The position numbers and the translations under genes are program-made. The notes beneath the pieces are model-generated. The model had not been told where the DNA came from and ran no database searches. It saw only the letters and a program-made list of their open reading frames with translations. Of a stretch of 64,000 nucleotides of DNA, positions 51,159 through 63,498 are shown piece after piece. This DNA comes from Diogma glabrata (lineage: Eukaryota; Arthropoda; Insecta; Diptera; Cylindrotomidae), in the NCBI GenBank assembly GCA_963693315.1, contig OY856186.1:285344492-285408491 (forward strand), written 5' to 3'. How positions within the stretch are numbered: position 1 is the first letter of the stretch; each line of letters starts with the position of its first letter.

Positions 51159-53622
51159 TTTATTTGAAATTGAAATGGTTTCTTGGATTTAGTTTGAGAA
51201 GTAAATTAAATATTATTTAAATATTAAATATTTTCAAATTTTATTAAATAACGGTTGGAGAAAAAATTTAATGTTTTACTCGGACTAAAAATGGATTTTG
51301 GAAATCGTAAAATTACGGTACTCTACGTATTTCATCTCTTGTACCAAAGTATACTATTACTTATCAAGAACATTCACTAAAAACATAAAACTTGCATAAT
51401 TTAAAATTTATTTGCCAAAACCGAAATAAATCTCCCATAATTTTACCACATAATCACAATTTAATTCAAATTTAATTTTTCTATTAAAATTTTACAATCC
51501 AAGCAAATATGTAGTACAAATAAAAACTAAAAAAAATGATGGAAAATGAAATTATTTTCTCGACCAAATACTAATTCCAAATATTTTCTATTATCTATTT
51601 TTTAGACACAACCGATACAAAAAGTTTTTATATAAAAAATAGCGAAAAAATACGTTGACATAAATCTTTAGAGCACATAAAAACTTGTTTACCATAACAG
51701 AATCCTATATTGAAATAAGAAAAACCAAAATCTGTAACAAAAATAATTGCCATCAAACTTTTGTATAAAAAAAGCTTTTCAATTTTAATATCAGAATAGG
51801 ACATAAATTTATTTGTCTGTTTTATTAAAGTTTAGTTTTATTTTCATCAGCTTTTTAGGTAATTTTTTTATTATTATTTGATCTAAGTTTTGAACCAATT
51901 TTTAATGTACGTCACTTCAAATGGTAAATAGTCGGACTATACAGTTTTTAATAGAGTTTTGCATGGTATGGTGATACATACAACAGGATACCTTACAAAA
52001 CAGCATCAATTAAGCTGAATAAACATTGAAAAATAATTCTCTTATCTTCAACAATTTTTCTTATATCGCAATATAAAAATAACCTATAACGATACATGTA
52101 TCCATTCAACTATAACTTTATTTTCGGATTCGTTTTGTTTCGTGTTAAAATGTAATCTATTATGTAATTGAATCTAAAAGTGTCTAAAATTAAGGGAAAA
52201 CAAAAAATAAAAAAATGAGATTTTCTGTCGTAATAAAAGCTCTTTTCTTTTTAAGTTCAATTTTCTTACTATTTGTGTATTTGGGTGGATTTTATAAAAG
52301 GATATGATACGGGTTTTGTGGTATGAATTATTTAAAAAGATGTTTTTATATATAAATTTTGGAAAACGAACTGAAAATGAAGGAATGGCGTGTAACAGTT
52401 ATGTATAAAATATGATATTATTTTGTTGGTTTTGAGCAAATAAATCAAACACTTTTTTCTTACGACTGTATGTTGAATCTTAATATAAACCTAAAGACAA
52501 ATAATATTTTGGATATAGAAAAGATATACCACTACTCTACCCTTTTAAATATTTTAATAAAATTAATTGTGGTAACGTTTTGAAACATTGAAACTATATA
52601 ATTTAGTACAAGGACCTGAAGTATTTCTGTCATTTATAACTCAGGCATAAACATTAATAAATAATGCAATTTTTAGTATTTGAACTATGTAACTTAAATT
52701 ATTCTCCACACATATCCAATCATTTAATTTAAAACAATTTAAATATATAATACATATACATACTTACACTACAATTGTGCGGGACAGAGGTGTGTTAAAT
52801 AAAATAAGGTTTTATATTTATTCCATAAAGTTAAATGAAAATTGTTCTTTAATTTCGTAATTTTCCTTTTCATTCTATTTGTGCTTCAACAGTGTTATGT
52901 AGCTTTCCGATTTAGAGTTTGAGTAAACTAAAACTTTTAATTCTTAGTAGAATTTTTAGAACAGAGAAAAAATTCTTTATGGCCTAGAACTTTCTTGGTG
53001 GGCTTAACAAAAACAGGCGCGAGTTTTTGGTAAAACTGATGGGTACTGTTGTGTTGTGTCTTTGTATGATATAAGGACAACTTGTGAAAATTTCACAAAG
53101 AAACTGATTTAAAAAAAAAAGTTAATAGCCCAACAATCAGAAACGAAAACAGAAATAAAATAAAATGAGGGAAATAAGAATAAAAAAAAATTTAAAAAAA
53201 ATTAATTTCCATCCAATTTAAGATTCTTTTTTCTTACCGTTTAATCGGTAATTACTTTAAGATTTCTTTTTTTTGTTCATTTTATTTTTGTTCATTATAT
53301 TTTATGGGAGGGAAGGATATTTTCGCTTGACTTCTTAAAAAAAACTATTATGTGAAAATATTAAGGAATAAAATTTAGGGCAACCAGAAACAAAAAACCA
53401 GAGAAGTCACATTTGAATAGTGAAGAGTACCAAACGTGATTGTAATTCTCCTATTTTAGTACATTATGATGGACGTACATGGAGTTTACATTAAGTCCAC
53501 GTTAAGTCCACATTAAGTCCCCACATTAAGTCCAAAATGGCTTTCGTCCGTGCGTCATATACTATTTTTTACTCGCCGCAAACCAAATATTTAAAAAACA
53601 ATTGTTGATTCTAAATCAAAAA
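51159..53622. other. AT-rich non-coding DNA
   Basis: No coding remnant. At about 53460-53600 lies a part of the 37898-38208 family centre (CATTATGATGGACGTACATG, CTCGCCGCAAACCAAATATT) that contains four tandem ACATTAAGTCC-type units (about 53486-53533). Confidence 0.45.
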
Positions 53623-55188
53623 ATATCAAGACGGTCTGGGTTAAGGATTTTGATATAGTTTTCGGCAAAAAACTTTTATGAGGATATGGTTTTTAGTTTT
53701 GGGCAGCTGTAAGAGGAGGGTACCACAGTATATCAAACATAACTCTTTGTTAAAGTACAAGTATTTTTTATCTCTGTTTAGAAATTTATTACAAAACTAA
53801 CACGAAACATCAATACGTTGCCGGAAAATTATAACAAGATGATACACTCAGCAAGCTACTGAAAAACCTCTCCATTTAGCGTTTCGAGAAAATATTACAA
53901 AATCACAAATTCATATTTCTTTCAAAATTCCAAAAATATTGTAAACATTAAATAAAATCACACTTTTTTCAAAATTCTAAAAATATTCCAAAAATTATTC
54001 CAAAATCAAAGATTAAAATTTTTTTCAAAAAATCTAAAAATATTGCAAAAATTATAAAAAAACGAAAAATTGAAACTTTTTTCAAAATTCCAAAAATATT
54101 CCAAAAATAAAATCAAATATTTAAACTTTTTCTAAATTCCAATAATATTCCAAAAATTCTTAAAAATTCAAACTTTTTCCAAAATTCTGAAAATATTGCA
54201 AAAACTATAACAATATCAAAAATTGAAACTTTTTCCAAAATTCCAAAAATTATAATAAAATCAAAAATTTAAAATTTTTCAAAATTCTCCAAAATTCTCC
54301 AAATATTCCAAAAATTCTTACAAAATCAAAAATTGAAACTTTTTTCAAAATTCTAAAAATATATATAAAATTCAAAAATTCTATTTTTTTTTCAAAATTC
54401 TAAGAATATTGCAAAAATTATATACCAAAATCAATACTTAAACTTTTTCCAAAATTCTAAAAATATTGGAAAAATTATTACAAAATCAAAAATACAAACT
54501 TTTTTCAAAATTCCAAAAATATTTCAAAAACTATAACAAATTTAAAAATTTCCATGTCCAATTACATTTTCTTATACAAACAACTAAATTTTTTTTTCCA
54601 AAAAATTGGCTAAAAAAATAAATGAAACCATTTTTTGACACACTTGACAATATTTTTTTGACAAACTTGTAATACCATAATTCTCTATAATAATAATAAA
54701 AATTTCATGTCATACAAATATATTTCATGTCATGCAAATAAGTAATTTTATTTTTTTCCAAAAAATGGTAAAATAGTAAATAAAAATCTTCCATCAAGAT
54801 TTCTCCAAATTCAATGTTCCTACTCGTAATCACTTAAAATGAACGTTTTTTAAGCCAAACATTTGAAAATTTACTATTTTTGACACACTATATGAATTTT
54901 TTGACACACGGTACACTTTAGTACAGTTATCGAACACAGCGTCCTTTCGGACCTGTCCCTTGAGTATACCTATGTTTAGAAAAACAGTTTTTGAAATCCC
55001 TCAAGCGGTTTTTTAGATTTCGTAGGTAATGACGTTCGGTCGGACGGCCGGTAGACAGACATACATTTTTTCTTTTGCTTTTTTAGAATCAGTAGGTCCT
55101 AAAACGTCGAGAAATGCCAAAAAAGTGGGGGTAAGAATTTCACTTTTGGTTCATGAATGTAATACTTAGGTCTTTCAGACCGAAGTAA
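53623..55188 (-). mobile_element. HINE-like repeat, copy H
   Basis: Reverse orientation. The outermost 3' end is missing; the copy starts at ATATCAAGACGGTCTGGGTT. The 3' flank carries a ~20-bp insertion TGTAAGAGGAGGGTACCACA at about 53707. Then come the AT minisatellite (about 53925-54545), one CACACTTGACAATATTTTTT subrepeat, the GACGTTCGGTCGGACGGCCG block and an intact 5' end (GGTCTTTCAGACCGAAGTAA). Copy I follows with no intervening base. Confidence 0.88.
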
Positions 55189-56222
55189 TATGAAGGAGCT
55201 GAAATCTCACATATCTGAGATATCAAGACTTCGGTCTGGGTTAAGGATTTGGATATAGTTTTCGGCAAAACACTTTTATGAGGACTTTGTTTTTAGTTTT
55301 TATCAGCGATGTTTATAAAACATAAAACTGTTTGATGTTTTATAAAACATAAAAATACATGTACTTTGTATTTTTTTTATCTCTGTGTAGAAATTTATTA
55401 CAAAACTAACACGAAACATCAATATGTTGCCGGAAAATTAAAACAGATCATAAATTAACATAATTTAGTGAAAAGATGATACAATTAGCAAACTACTCAA
55501 AAACCTCTCCATTTAGCGTTTCGAGAAAATATTACAAAATCACAAATTCATATTTCTCAAATTCCTAATTCATAATTCATATTTCAAAAATCCAAAAATA
55601 TTGTAGAAATTAAATAAAATCAAAAATTCAAACCTTTTCAAAATTCTAAAAATTTTCCAAAAATTATTCCAAAATCAAAGATTAAAACTTTTTTCAAAAC
55701 TCCTAAAAATCTTGCAAAATTTATAACAAGATCAAAAATTGAAACCTTTTTTCAAAATTCCAAAAATATTCCAAAAATTAGAATAAAATCAAATATTTTC
55801 TAAAATTTTCTAAATTCTAGAAATATTCCAAAAATTCTTACAAAATCAAATATTGAAACTTTTTTCAAAATTCTAAAAATATATGTATATAAAATTCAAA
55901 AATTCAATTTTTTTTCAAAATTCTAAAAATATTGCAAAATTATAACAAAATCAAAAATACTAATTTTTCAAAATTCCAAAATAATTTCAAAAACTATAAC
56001 AAATTCAAAAATTTCCATGTCCAATTTCATGTTCAATTACATATACGTCATATAAACAGCTAAATTATTTTTTTCAAAAAATTGGTTAAAAAATAAATGA
56101 AATCATTTTTTTTACACACTTGATAATATTTTTTTGACAAACTTATAATGCAATAAAATTCTCAATAATAATAATTTCATGTTCATCACATTTCATTTCA
56201 TACAAATAACTAATTTTATTTA
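55189..56222 (-). mobile_element. HINE-like repeat, copy I
   Basis: Starts TATGAAGGAGCTGAAATCTC immediately after copy H. The hairpin (TCTCACATATCTGAGA), GACTTCGGTCTGGG, 3' flank, AT minisatellite (about 55600-55990) and one subrepeat are present. The 5' portion is missing: at about 56222 it gives way to the CR1/L2-like retrotransposon, which either inserted there or was joined by deletion. Confidence 0.85.
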
Positions 56223-56409
56223 ACCTTAATTTTATTTAATATAGTTAACCAATATGGCCGCAAGTGAATATATTTCAAATTTGCTCTAATAAAAAAAAAA
56301 TTAATTAAATTTAAGTTATTTGTGATAAAGCGTGATTAAGTTGTAATATTGGTTCTTAAATTAAACATTAAAAGTTTAACTTAATATTGCTTAATAGTAG
56401 TGTTGAAAA
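56223..56409 (+). other. 5' leader of the CR1/L2-like retrotransposon
   Basis: The sequence between repeat copy I and ORF1 is AT-rich and without features except AACCAATATGGCCGCAAGTG. Its upstream limit, and so the retrotransposon start, is inferred from the loss of repeat homology. Confidence 0.45.
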
Positions 56410-57324
56410 ATGATGAAAACAAGATCTCAAAATAAAATAGAAAATACATGTGACGATTGTGGTAATTTAATCAATGTTGATCAAGATATGGTGGTGTGCA
56501 AAAAATGCGATAAAATGTTTCATGTAAATTGCAAAAATATTCTCCCAGTAGAATTAGAAAAAATAAACTCAAATAATCTATGGATATGCTCTGAGGACTG
56601 TTATAATTTGGATAGTTCTAATCAATTTGCACGTCTTGAAAGTCTTTTCATAAACTTTCAAAAAATTATGATGGACGAGTTTGATTCACTTAAGAAACAA
56701 AATCAGGTTATTTTGAATGAAAATAAAGATCTGCGAAGCTTACTGTGTCAATCGGAAGGACAGTTAAATATTCTTCAAGAAAAGGTGAGTGTTCTTGAAA
56801 ATAAAATTAACTCATTTGAACAACGTGAACTGGATTCTCATATGCTGATAAGTAATGTACCAGTTACTAAAGATGAAAATTTGAAGGGCATTGTAACAAA
56901 ACTGTTAAATATTATTAAACCCAATTTTGATCCAGCACAAGTACTATCAGTCAAACGACTTACATCAAAAAAATCAACATCAAAGCATATCACACAAACT
57001 CCATTTATACATGTTGTTTGCATAAATTCGGAAACTCAGCGTTCAATTATGCGTTTAAAAAAGAAAATGAAGCGGCCATTATTTTTGAAAGAACTTGGCT
57101 TTGAGGGAGAAACTGAGGTAAATAAGATTTATTTAAACGATTTTCTTACAAAACCAATTTACAACTTAATGAAAGATGCTAGGAAATATAAAAAAGAAAA
57201 CAATTTCAAATATCTATGGCGATTTGATGGGACTTTATTTCTTAAACAAAACGATGGAGAAGCTATATTAAAAATTCACTCACACAATGATATCTCCAAA
57301 CTACAATTAATATCATCTGTTTAA
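56410..57324 (+). CDS. CR1/L2-like retrotransposon ORF1 with PHD finger
   Basis: A 304-residue protein, probably a nucleic-acid-binding chaperone of the retrotransposon RNP. Residues 14-64 form a PHD-type zinc finger: C14-x2-C17, C30-x2-C33, H38-x2-C41, C60-x3-C64 with a Trp two residues before C60. Residues ~75-135 are predicted by eye as a coiled coil (heptad-like LESLFINFQKI, LNILQEKVSVLENKINSFE). Residues ~136-240 (HMLISNVPVT, VLSVKRL, PFIHVVCINSETQ, RPLFLKELG) look like the RRM-like/FP-type domain of insect non-LTR ORF1 proteins, followed by a basic C-terminal part. The ATG at 56410 (MMKTRSQNK) is the first in frame, and the frame is uninterrupted. PHD-containing ORF1 occurs in several insect CR1/Jockey-group lineages; the exact clade is not determined. 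Confidence 0.88.
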   Translation: MMKTRSQNKIENTCDDCGNLINVDQDMVVCKKCDKMFHVNCKNILPVELEKINSNNLWICSEDCYNLDSSNQFARLESLFINFQKIMMDEFDSLKKQNQVILNENKDLRSLLCQSEGQLNILQEKVSVLENKINSFEQRELDSHMLISNVPVTKDENLKGIVTKLLNIIKPNFDPAQVLSVKRLTSKKSTSKHITQTPFIHVVCINSETQRSIMRLKKKMKRPLFLKELGFEGETEVNKIYLNDFLTKPIYNLMKDARKYKKENNFKYLWRFDGTLFLKQNDGEAILKIHSHNDISKLQLISSV

Positions 57325-57447
57325 TGACATCAGAAATAATTGTAAATTTAATTTTTTCTATATTACTTTCTAATTGAATATTATCAATAATTAACAAATT
57401 TTATAACATATACATACTTACTAAATTTACTTCTATTAAATACATTT

Positions 57448-57883
57448 ATGAATTATTTAGATGATGTTGGTGAGGATAATAATTGCTATGATATTCTCAA
57501 TATACAGTATGATACTGAAATCAATTCTAAACTATTTAAAAAAAATGATTTGGTTATTTTTTATGCGAATATAAGAAGTCTTAGAAGAAATTTTGTTAAA
57601 TTAATTAATAAAATTGAAACATTCGATACTTTAGTTCACATTATTGCATTGAGTGAGATATGGGCTTATTCGGAAGAGAACGATAAATTTCAAATTAAAG
57701 ATTATGTTCCGTATTTTTGCAATGATGATTCGTATAAAAGCGGTGGAACAGTTATATATGTTCATATTTCAATTCAATCAGATTTTATCGCTGCAGTTTG
57801 CGTTGATAATAATAGTTTTGTAAGAGTTCGTCTCTTAAAATTAAAGTTGGATTTTATCCAACTGGATGGATTTTATTTTATAT
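57448..57883 (+). pseudogene. CR1/L2-like ORF2, endonuclease N-terminus, truncated
   Basis: Starts 124 bp after ORF1. It contains VIFYANIRSLRRNF (N motif of the endonuclease), IIALSEIWAYSEEN (catalytic Glu), PYFCNDDSYKSGGTVIYV and VRVRLLKLKLDFIQLDGFYF, then is cut at 57883 by the start of the second copy of the 18.5-kb-spaced repeat. A full ORF2 would extend roughly 800 more residues with RT. No stop precedes the cut, so the element may have been intact before truncation. Confidence 0.85.
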
Positions 57884-59096
57884 AATATGGATATATAATT
57901 TATAGGTCGAGAGTTCAATTCCTGGAGTGGTACATTTTTTATTGTTTTTTTTTTAATTTTTATTAAATACCATTAAAATTATTGTTTTTAAAAATAAAAA
58001 TTTCTTTTCACGAATTTTAATTTGATCGATAATGCAATTTTTTAATGTTATTGCTACTGTCTTTTTCCGTTTCGTTCAAACTATTATCATTTCGATATTA
58101 ACAAGAAAATTAATTATTTTGTTGCCACGCAGTGCTAAAAATAATGAAATATTGGTTCTCCCATCATTATTTTCCATAATTTCATTCCCGTGAAATAAAA
58201 TAAGAAAAATAAAAACTACTATTTCAGTATGTACTTTTCTTTCAATATGAGTTGAAATCTTTATCACAAAAGATTGATTTAAACACAGATTAAGGATGCG
58301 GACAATATACGGTATTTAAATTTATTTTGTTGTACCATTTTTAAAGTGAAAACTTCTTTAGGTGAGTTGTGCGATTGTGTATGGGGAAAAATGTATATAT
58401 TCGAGTCATCGTCACGCTAAATAAATATTAAATATAAATTAAAAGATAAATTGTAATCATTTGCTATTTTCTTATTTCTTATTCTCATTTTCTTGATTAA
58501 GTAAAACTTCTTTAGGCGCGTTATGAGAATTTTGCAACGGAAGTATAAAAAACGAATATAATATTCGGCAAATATACGATTCAATCCGATTATGACACAC
58601 ATATTTTATTCACTTTTTTTTTGTGCATTATAGAAATAGTTCATATTTTTCGATGCTTAAAAATTTAACAGAAATTCAATTAAAAAAACATAATTTTGAA
58701 TTAAATTTAGTGATTTTCAATCCGAATTTTTGAAGTATTTTAATTTAATTTCATATCAGTTTTCAAAATATTATTAGTCTGCTCCATTTTTGTTTATAAT
58801 GGATGCTTAGACTCGTAAATTAATAAAAATGGCAGCATATTTGACTTTTTTAAAGGCAGAGAAATAAGTTGTCGCAAATCTTGGTAAATGGCATATATAA
58901 TGAAATATAAGATGACAAAAGCACCGTTTTGAAATTTGAGCAAAATCGAATAACTAGTTCAGGAATGGAAGCATGTTTGGTGGATCTTTTTGGTTTGGAT
59001 GGTCAAGTCATTCATTTGTTCATTTGCATTATTATATTTTTTATTCACTTATTCAATCTCGTACTAAATGTTATATGTGTTGGATGTGTCGATTGT

Positions 59097-59748
59097 AGAT
59101 GGTGGTCATGGTGTGGTCATGGTGGTCATTGTGGTCATGGTGGTCATGGTAGTCATGGTGGTAAAAGGTCATGGTGGTCATGGTAGTCAAAGTGGTAATG
59201 GTGATCACGGTGTTCACGGTGGTCATGGTGGTCATGGTGGTCACGGTGGTTACGGTGGTCATAGTGGTCATGATGTTCATTGTGGTCATGGTGGTCATGG
59301 TGGTTATGGTGGTCATGGTGGTCACGGTGGTCATGGTGGTCATGGTGTTCACGGTGGTCATGATGGTCATGTTGGTCATGGTGTTCACGATGGTCATGGT
59401 GGTCATGGTGGTCATGGTGGTTATGGTGATCACGGTGGTCATGGTGTTCACGGTGGTCATGGAGGTCATGGTGTTCACGGTGGTTATGGTGGTCATAGTA
59501 GTCATAGTGGTCATGGTGGTCACGGTGATCATGGTGGTCATGGTGAACACGGTGGTCATGATGGTGATGGTGTTCACGGTGGTCATGATGGTCATGTTGG
59601 TCATGGCGGTCATGGTGGTTAAGGTGGTGATGGTAGTCATGGTGGTAATGGTGGTCACGGTGGTCATGTTGGTCATGGTGTTCACGGTGGTCATGATGGT
59701 CATGATGGTTATGATGGTGTCACGGTGGTCATGGTGGTCATTGTGTTT
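59097..59748. repeat. 9-bp GGTCATGGT minisatellite, copy 2
   Basis: Same length and, as far as compared, same unit order as 40564-41215. That is unusual for a hypervariable array if the two copies had been separate for long. Confidence 0.95.
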
Positions 59749-62111
59749 AGAGTTTGCATCCCGCGCTTTCCCGGGCGGGAAAAAATATTTGTGTTGATTA
59801 AATTTGTTTTGTTAAATAAAAAAATGAGTGCGTAATCTTTGAACGCGGTTGAAATAAATTTCTTTGGCTACTGTGGCAGGTATAAAAAGATGAAATATAA
59901 AATAAATATGTCATATTACAATTTAGAGTTGCATTTCATGATAATATAATTTACTGTGTAATAAAAAGCAATATTTACATAATGTATTAAAGTCAATTCA
60001 ATTATTAGCATAATTGAAATATGAAATTAGAGGTTTATGACAAATTTGCTAAATTTTTTGAAAAATGCATCAATTGTTGTACCAATTGTTAAATTAAGTG
60101 GATATGTATTCATCGTGAAATTTAATTTGTAATACGTTGTAAGACTTTGTAAAACATGTAAATATGGTTTTTTATTACACATTGTTGTAATTATATTATC
60201 AAGAATATTAGAAAGAAACTCTAAATTTCAATATGACATATCTATTTTATTTTATATTTATTACCAGTAATACCTGCTGCAGTGGCCAAAGAAGTTTTAC
60301 TTCAACAGCGTGTAAAGATTACGCACTTCATTTTTTTGTTTTTTTTCTTTTTTAATGAATTTGATTTTTTTTCGGTTTAAGTGTGGTGTGTAAGTGCGAT
60401 ATAGTAAGTAAAGATTTTGTTGTATTTTTAAGTAAAATAAAAAAAATTGTTTTGCCATATCTGTTTTGTGTGTTTTTTTTATACTTTTAATAGAGAAAAC
60501 GCAATTTTCAGGAAACGCAAACGCAGAAAACATACAAATAACCTATGTTTTGTTGAAATTAATGGTAATAAATTATAAATAATTTTACTCTCGTTCTCTT
60601 GATTCATATTTTGTTTTTATTTTTAATTAATTTTTGATGTTTTTCTCAGTTAATAGTGATGATAACAGATAGATAGATAACAGATAGATAACAGTGTGGA
60701 AGTGTGGTAAAGATTTTGTTGTATTTAGACGATAAAAGACAGCTATTTCACAGTTTTAAGTTTTCACTTCTGGTGGCAGTCCTTATGACTGCCTTCTTTT
60801 TTTTAAAGAAAGTTGTGATTTTTTATGAACTGGTGTGTAGACTGTTGAGTCCATAATGCTCAACTTTTTTGGTGACGTCAACAAATTTCCTCACTATTGT
60901 AATTCCATCAAGTTATTCAGTTTAATTGGTTGAAGTCTATTTGCAAACCCGGGTGGGTTATTTAAGATTTTCACGAAAAGCTTGAACTGCAAAATTTTAT
61001 ATATTAGTTTAGTTAGTAAAAAAATTCGAAATATCCGCTCATTTATAGTGAAATGCAATCGAATAATGGATAACATGTTACCCTTACATATTTTATGTAA
61101 TAGGACATTTCCTTTAGAAAAGCTATATCTTAATTTAGACACACAATTGTGCTACATTTTTTTTAAAACCCTGTAATTTCTATTTTGTTACAGTTCCATC
61201 ATATTATTCAGAAAACATTCACTGACTAACATAACAACATTATCCCAGAGTAATTGACATTTTAAATTTAAATTACAAATAAAATTTTCTGTTTCTCCAT
61301 TATCTTTATGGTTCGTTGAACAAAAAAATTAACATTACACACTAACTGATTTTGACACAGAGCATAATCCAAATACACAAACGAACAAGAAAATAAAAAA
61401 TGAAATATTTTTATCAACGTTTTTTTTGTAAATAATTTTATTATTGAATAAATTTTATGATAAAATAGTTTTTCATCTTGTTAAGTTTTCGAATTTTCCA
61501 TTTCCCATTTTCCTTTTATTATGTTGTTTCCCTAACTTAGCTGTAACCAGAAAAAATAACCCATTCAAGCCTCTTGTAGTTCTATTCTAGTTCATCATTA
61601 TTATATTTGATACCATAATTTTGAAGTGAAATCATTTTTGTTTACTGATACACATTTTCATTGGAGGAAAACCTTTTATTTTGTTTTGTGTTTTATGCTC
61701 AATCTAAATGTACCAAGGAAAATTGAGTCTCTCTAGAAATATGTGGTTAACAGATTTGAAGGGGATAGATCGGATGTTAAGGTTTTGGGTTTGGATTTAG
61801 ATAGAATAAATTATTCAAGACTGACTTGATGATACACATGTTTGGAATATATATATATAAAAAAAGATATGGAAGTGTAAAACTATATTTTATAACCTCA
61901 AAAGTTCAGAAATCAAACGTCAGATTTTATACAAATCACGAATTCCATTTTATACAATTCACGAATACACAGAACTTTTACAATACATTTGGCCCATTAC
62001 ATTTCGCCCGTTAGAGAAATTTAAAACATCCTTCCATCGTGAGCGCAGTACAACCAACAAACAAGAGCTTCAGACATGTCTCACCCGTTTGTGGTTCAAA
62101 TACATTGTTTT

Positions 62112-62227
62112 AGAACGGTTTCTTTTTCGCATGATTATTTTAATAGAGTGGTGAAATTGTGGAATTCATTGCCTCTCGGCATTCATTTAAAGAAAATGTC
62201 TCAAGTTTCATTTTCCCAATCCTTTTT
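62112..62227 (+). pseudogene. non-LTR retrotransposon ORF2 C-terminal remnant, copy 2
   Basis: Duplicate of 43585-43700 (offset 18527). Confidence 0.7.
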
Positions 62228-63296
62228 TTTCTAGTTGACATAGACTCCTAAGCTACTCAAGTAGTATAAGAAGTGTGCTAAACATGTAAAACTAAATCAT
62301 AAAAATAAATTTATTTCATTTTTTTTTTATTTATTTAAAATTGATTCTTTTTCTGAATAATCTTTAAGTTTTCCTTTCATGCATAAAACGACATATTAAG
62401 TCATCTGTTTGACACATTATATAATATTTTCATATAAAGGACATTATGAAAAAGAAATAAAAATATAGAACGAGTGAAAAAGGAAATACTTTTTTGATTG
62501 AAGATAAAAATTCCTGAAAGGATTGTTTTTTATGTTGTTTTATTTTGGTAATGGAAATGAAACGATGATGCTGATTGGATACAATGTTTTCAGTTTTGTA
62601 ACTGACGTGTATATTATTCTGTAAATTTTCACAGCATTCTGTGAATTTTATCTTCATATTGTTTATATTAAGCAAACTGATAGAACCAAATTAGATGGCA
62701 AACAGTATGGCGATAGTTTTGATTACTGTTTTTATTTAACTGTTATAAATTCAACCCGAATTGGTCTATCTGCCCAGTTGCATGTTAAATGATAATGTTA
62801 CATTTTATTTAGTGGACGGTTATTATTCACAGGAACGACAATGAAGTACAGTAACAAAACACTGTAGCTAGAATAGAGTTACACGATATTGTATTAAATA
62901 GATAATTTTTTTTTTCAGTCAGAAATTTTATTTTTCATTCATACAAACTATGATATTTAAACAGTAGGCTTTGTTTTAACTGTCGGCAATTCTTCTTGTC
63001 GTCGATAATTTTGCTTTGTCGTTATGAAAATTCTTTGTTGTCATTTTTTCTTCTAACAAAATGAAATATAAGTTCATCTTGGTAGGCGCATAAATGCTAT
63101 AAATTTTTAATTTATTTTTGACAAATAAACATGAACTTGCAATCACTTATATGAATTAAAACGGACATTTTTATTATTTGCAAACTTGCATTTTTACATT
63201 TTGTATTATTGAATATTTTGTAGAAAAATTTTATTTAGAAACTAATACTTATCTTTTAAACAAAATTATAATTAAAAAAAATTATCTCATTAAATA

Positions 63297-63498
63297 CCAC
63301 TCTTCATTGAAATTTTTGTCTAAAATTTTTCAATTTTACTCATTAAATTATTTTTAAGCAACACTGCTCAATCAAACCACTACTTAAACCACTCGTCCTT
63401 CGGACTCGTGGTTTATAATGCGCTTTGATTCGCAGTGTTGCTAAATAATTTAATTCGTAAAATCAAAAAATTTTCGAATAAATTTCAATGACTCGTGG
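63297..63498. mobile_element. TA-flanked palindromic MITE, copy 2
   Basis: Duplicate of 44770-44971 (offset 18527), with the same TA flanks, so duplicated with its surroundings rather than transposed. Confidence 0.8.
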
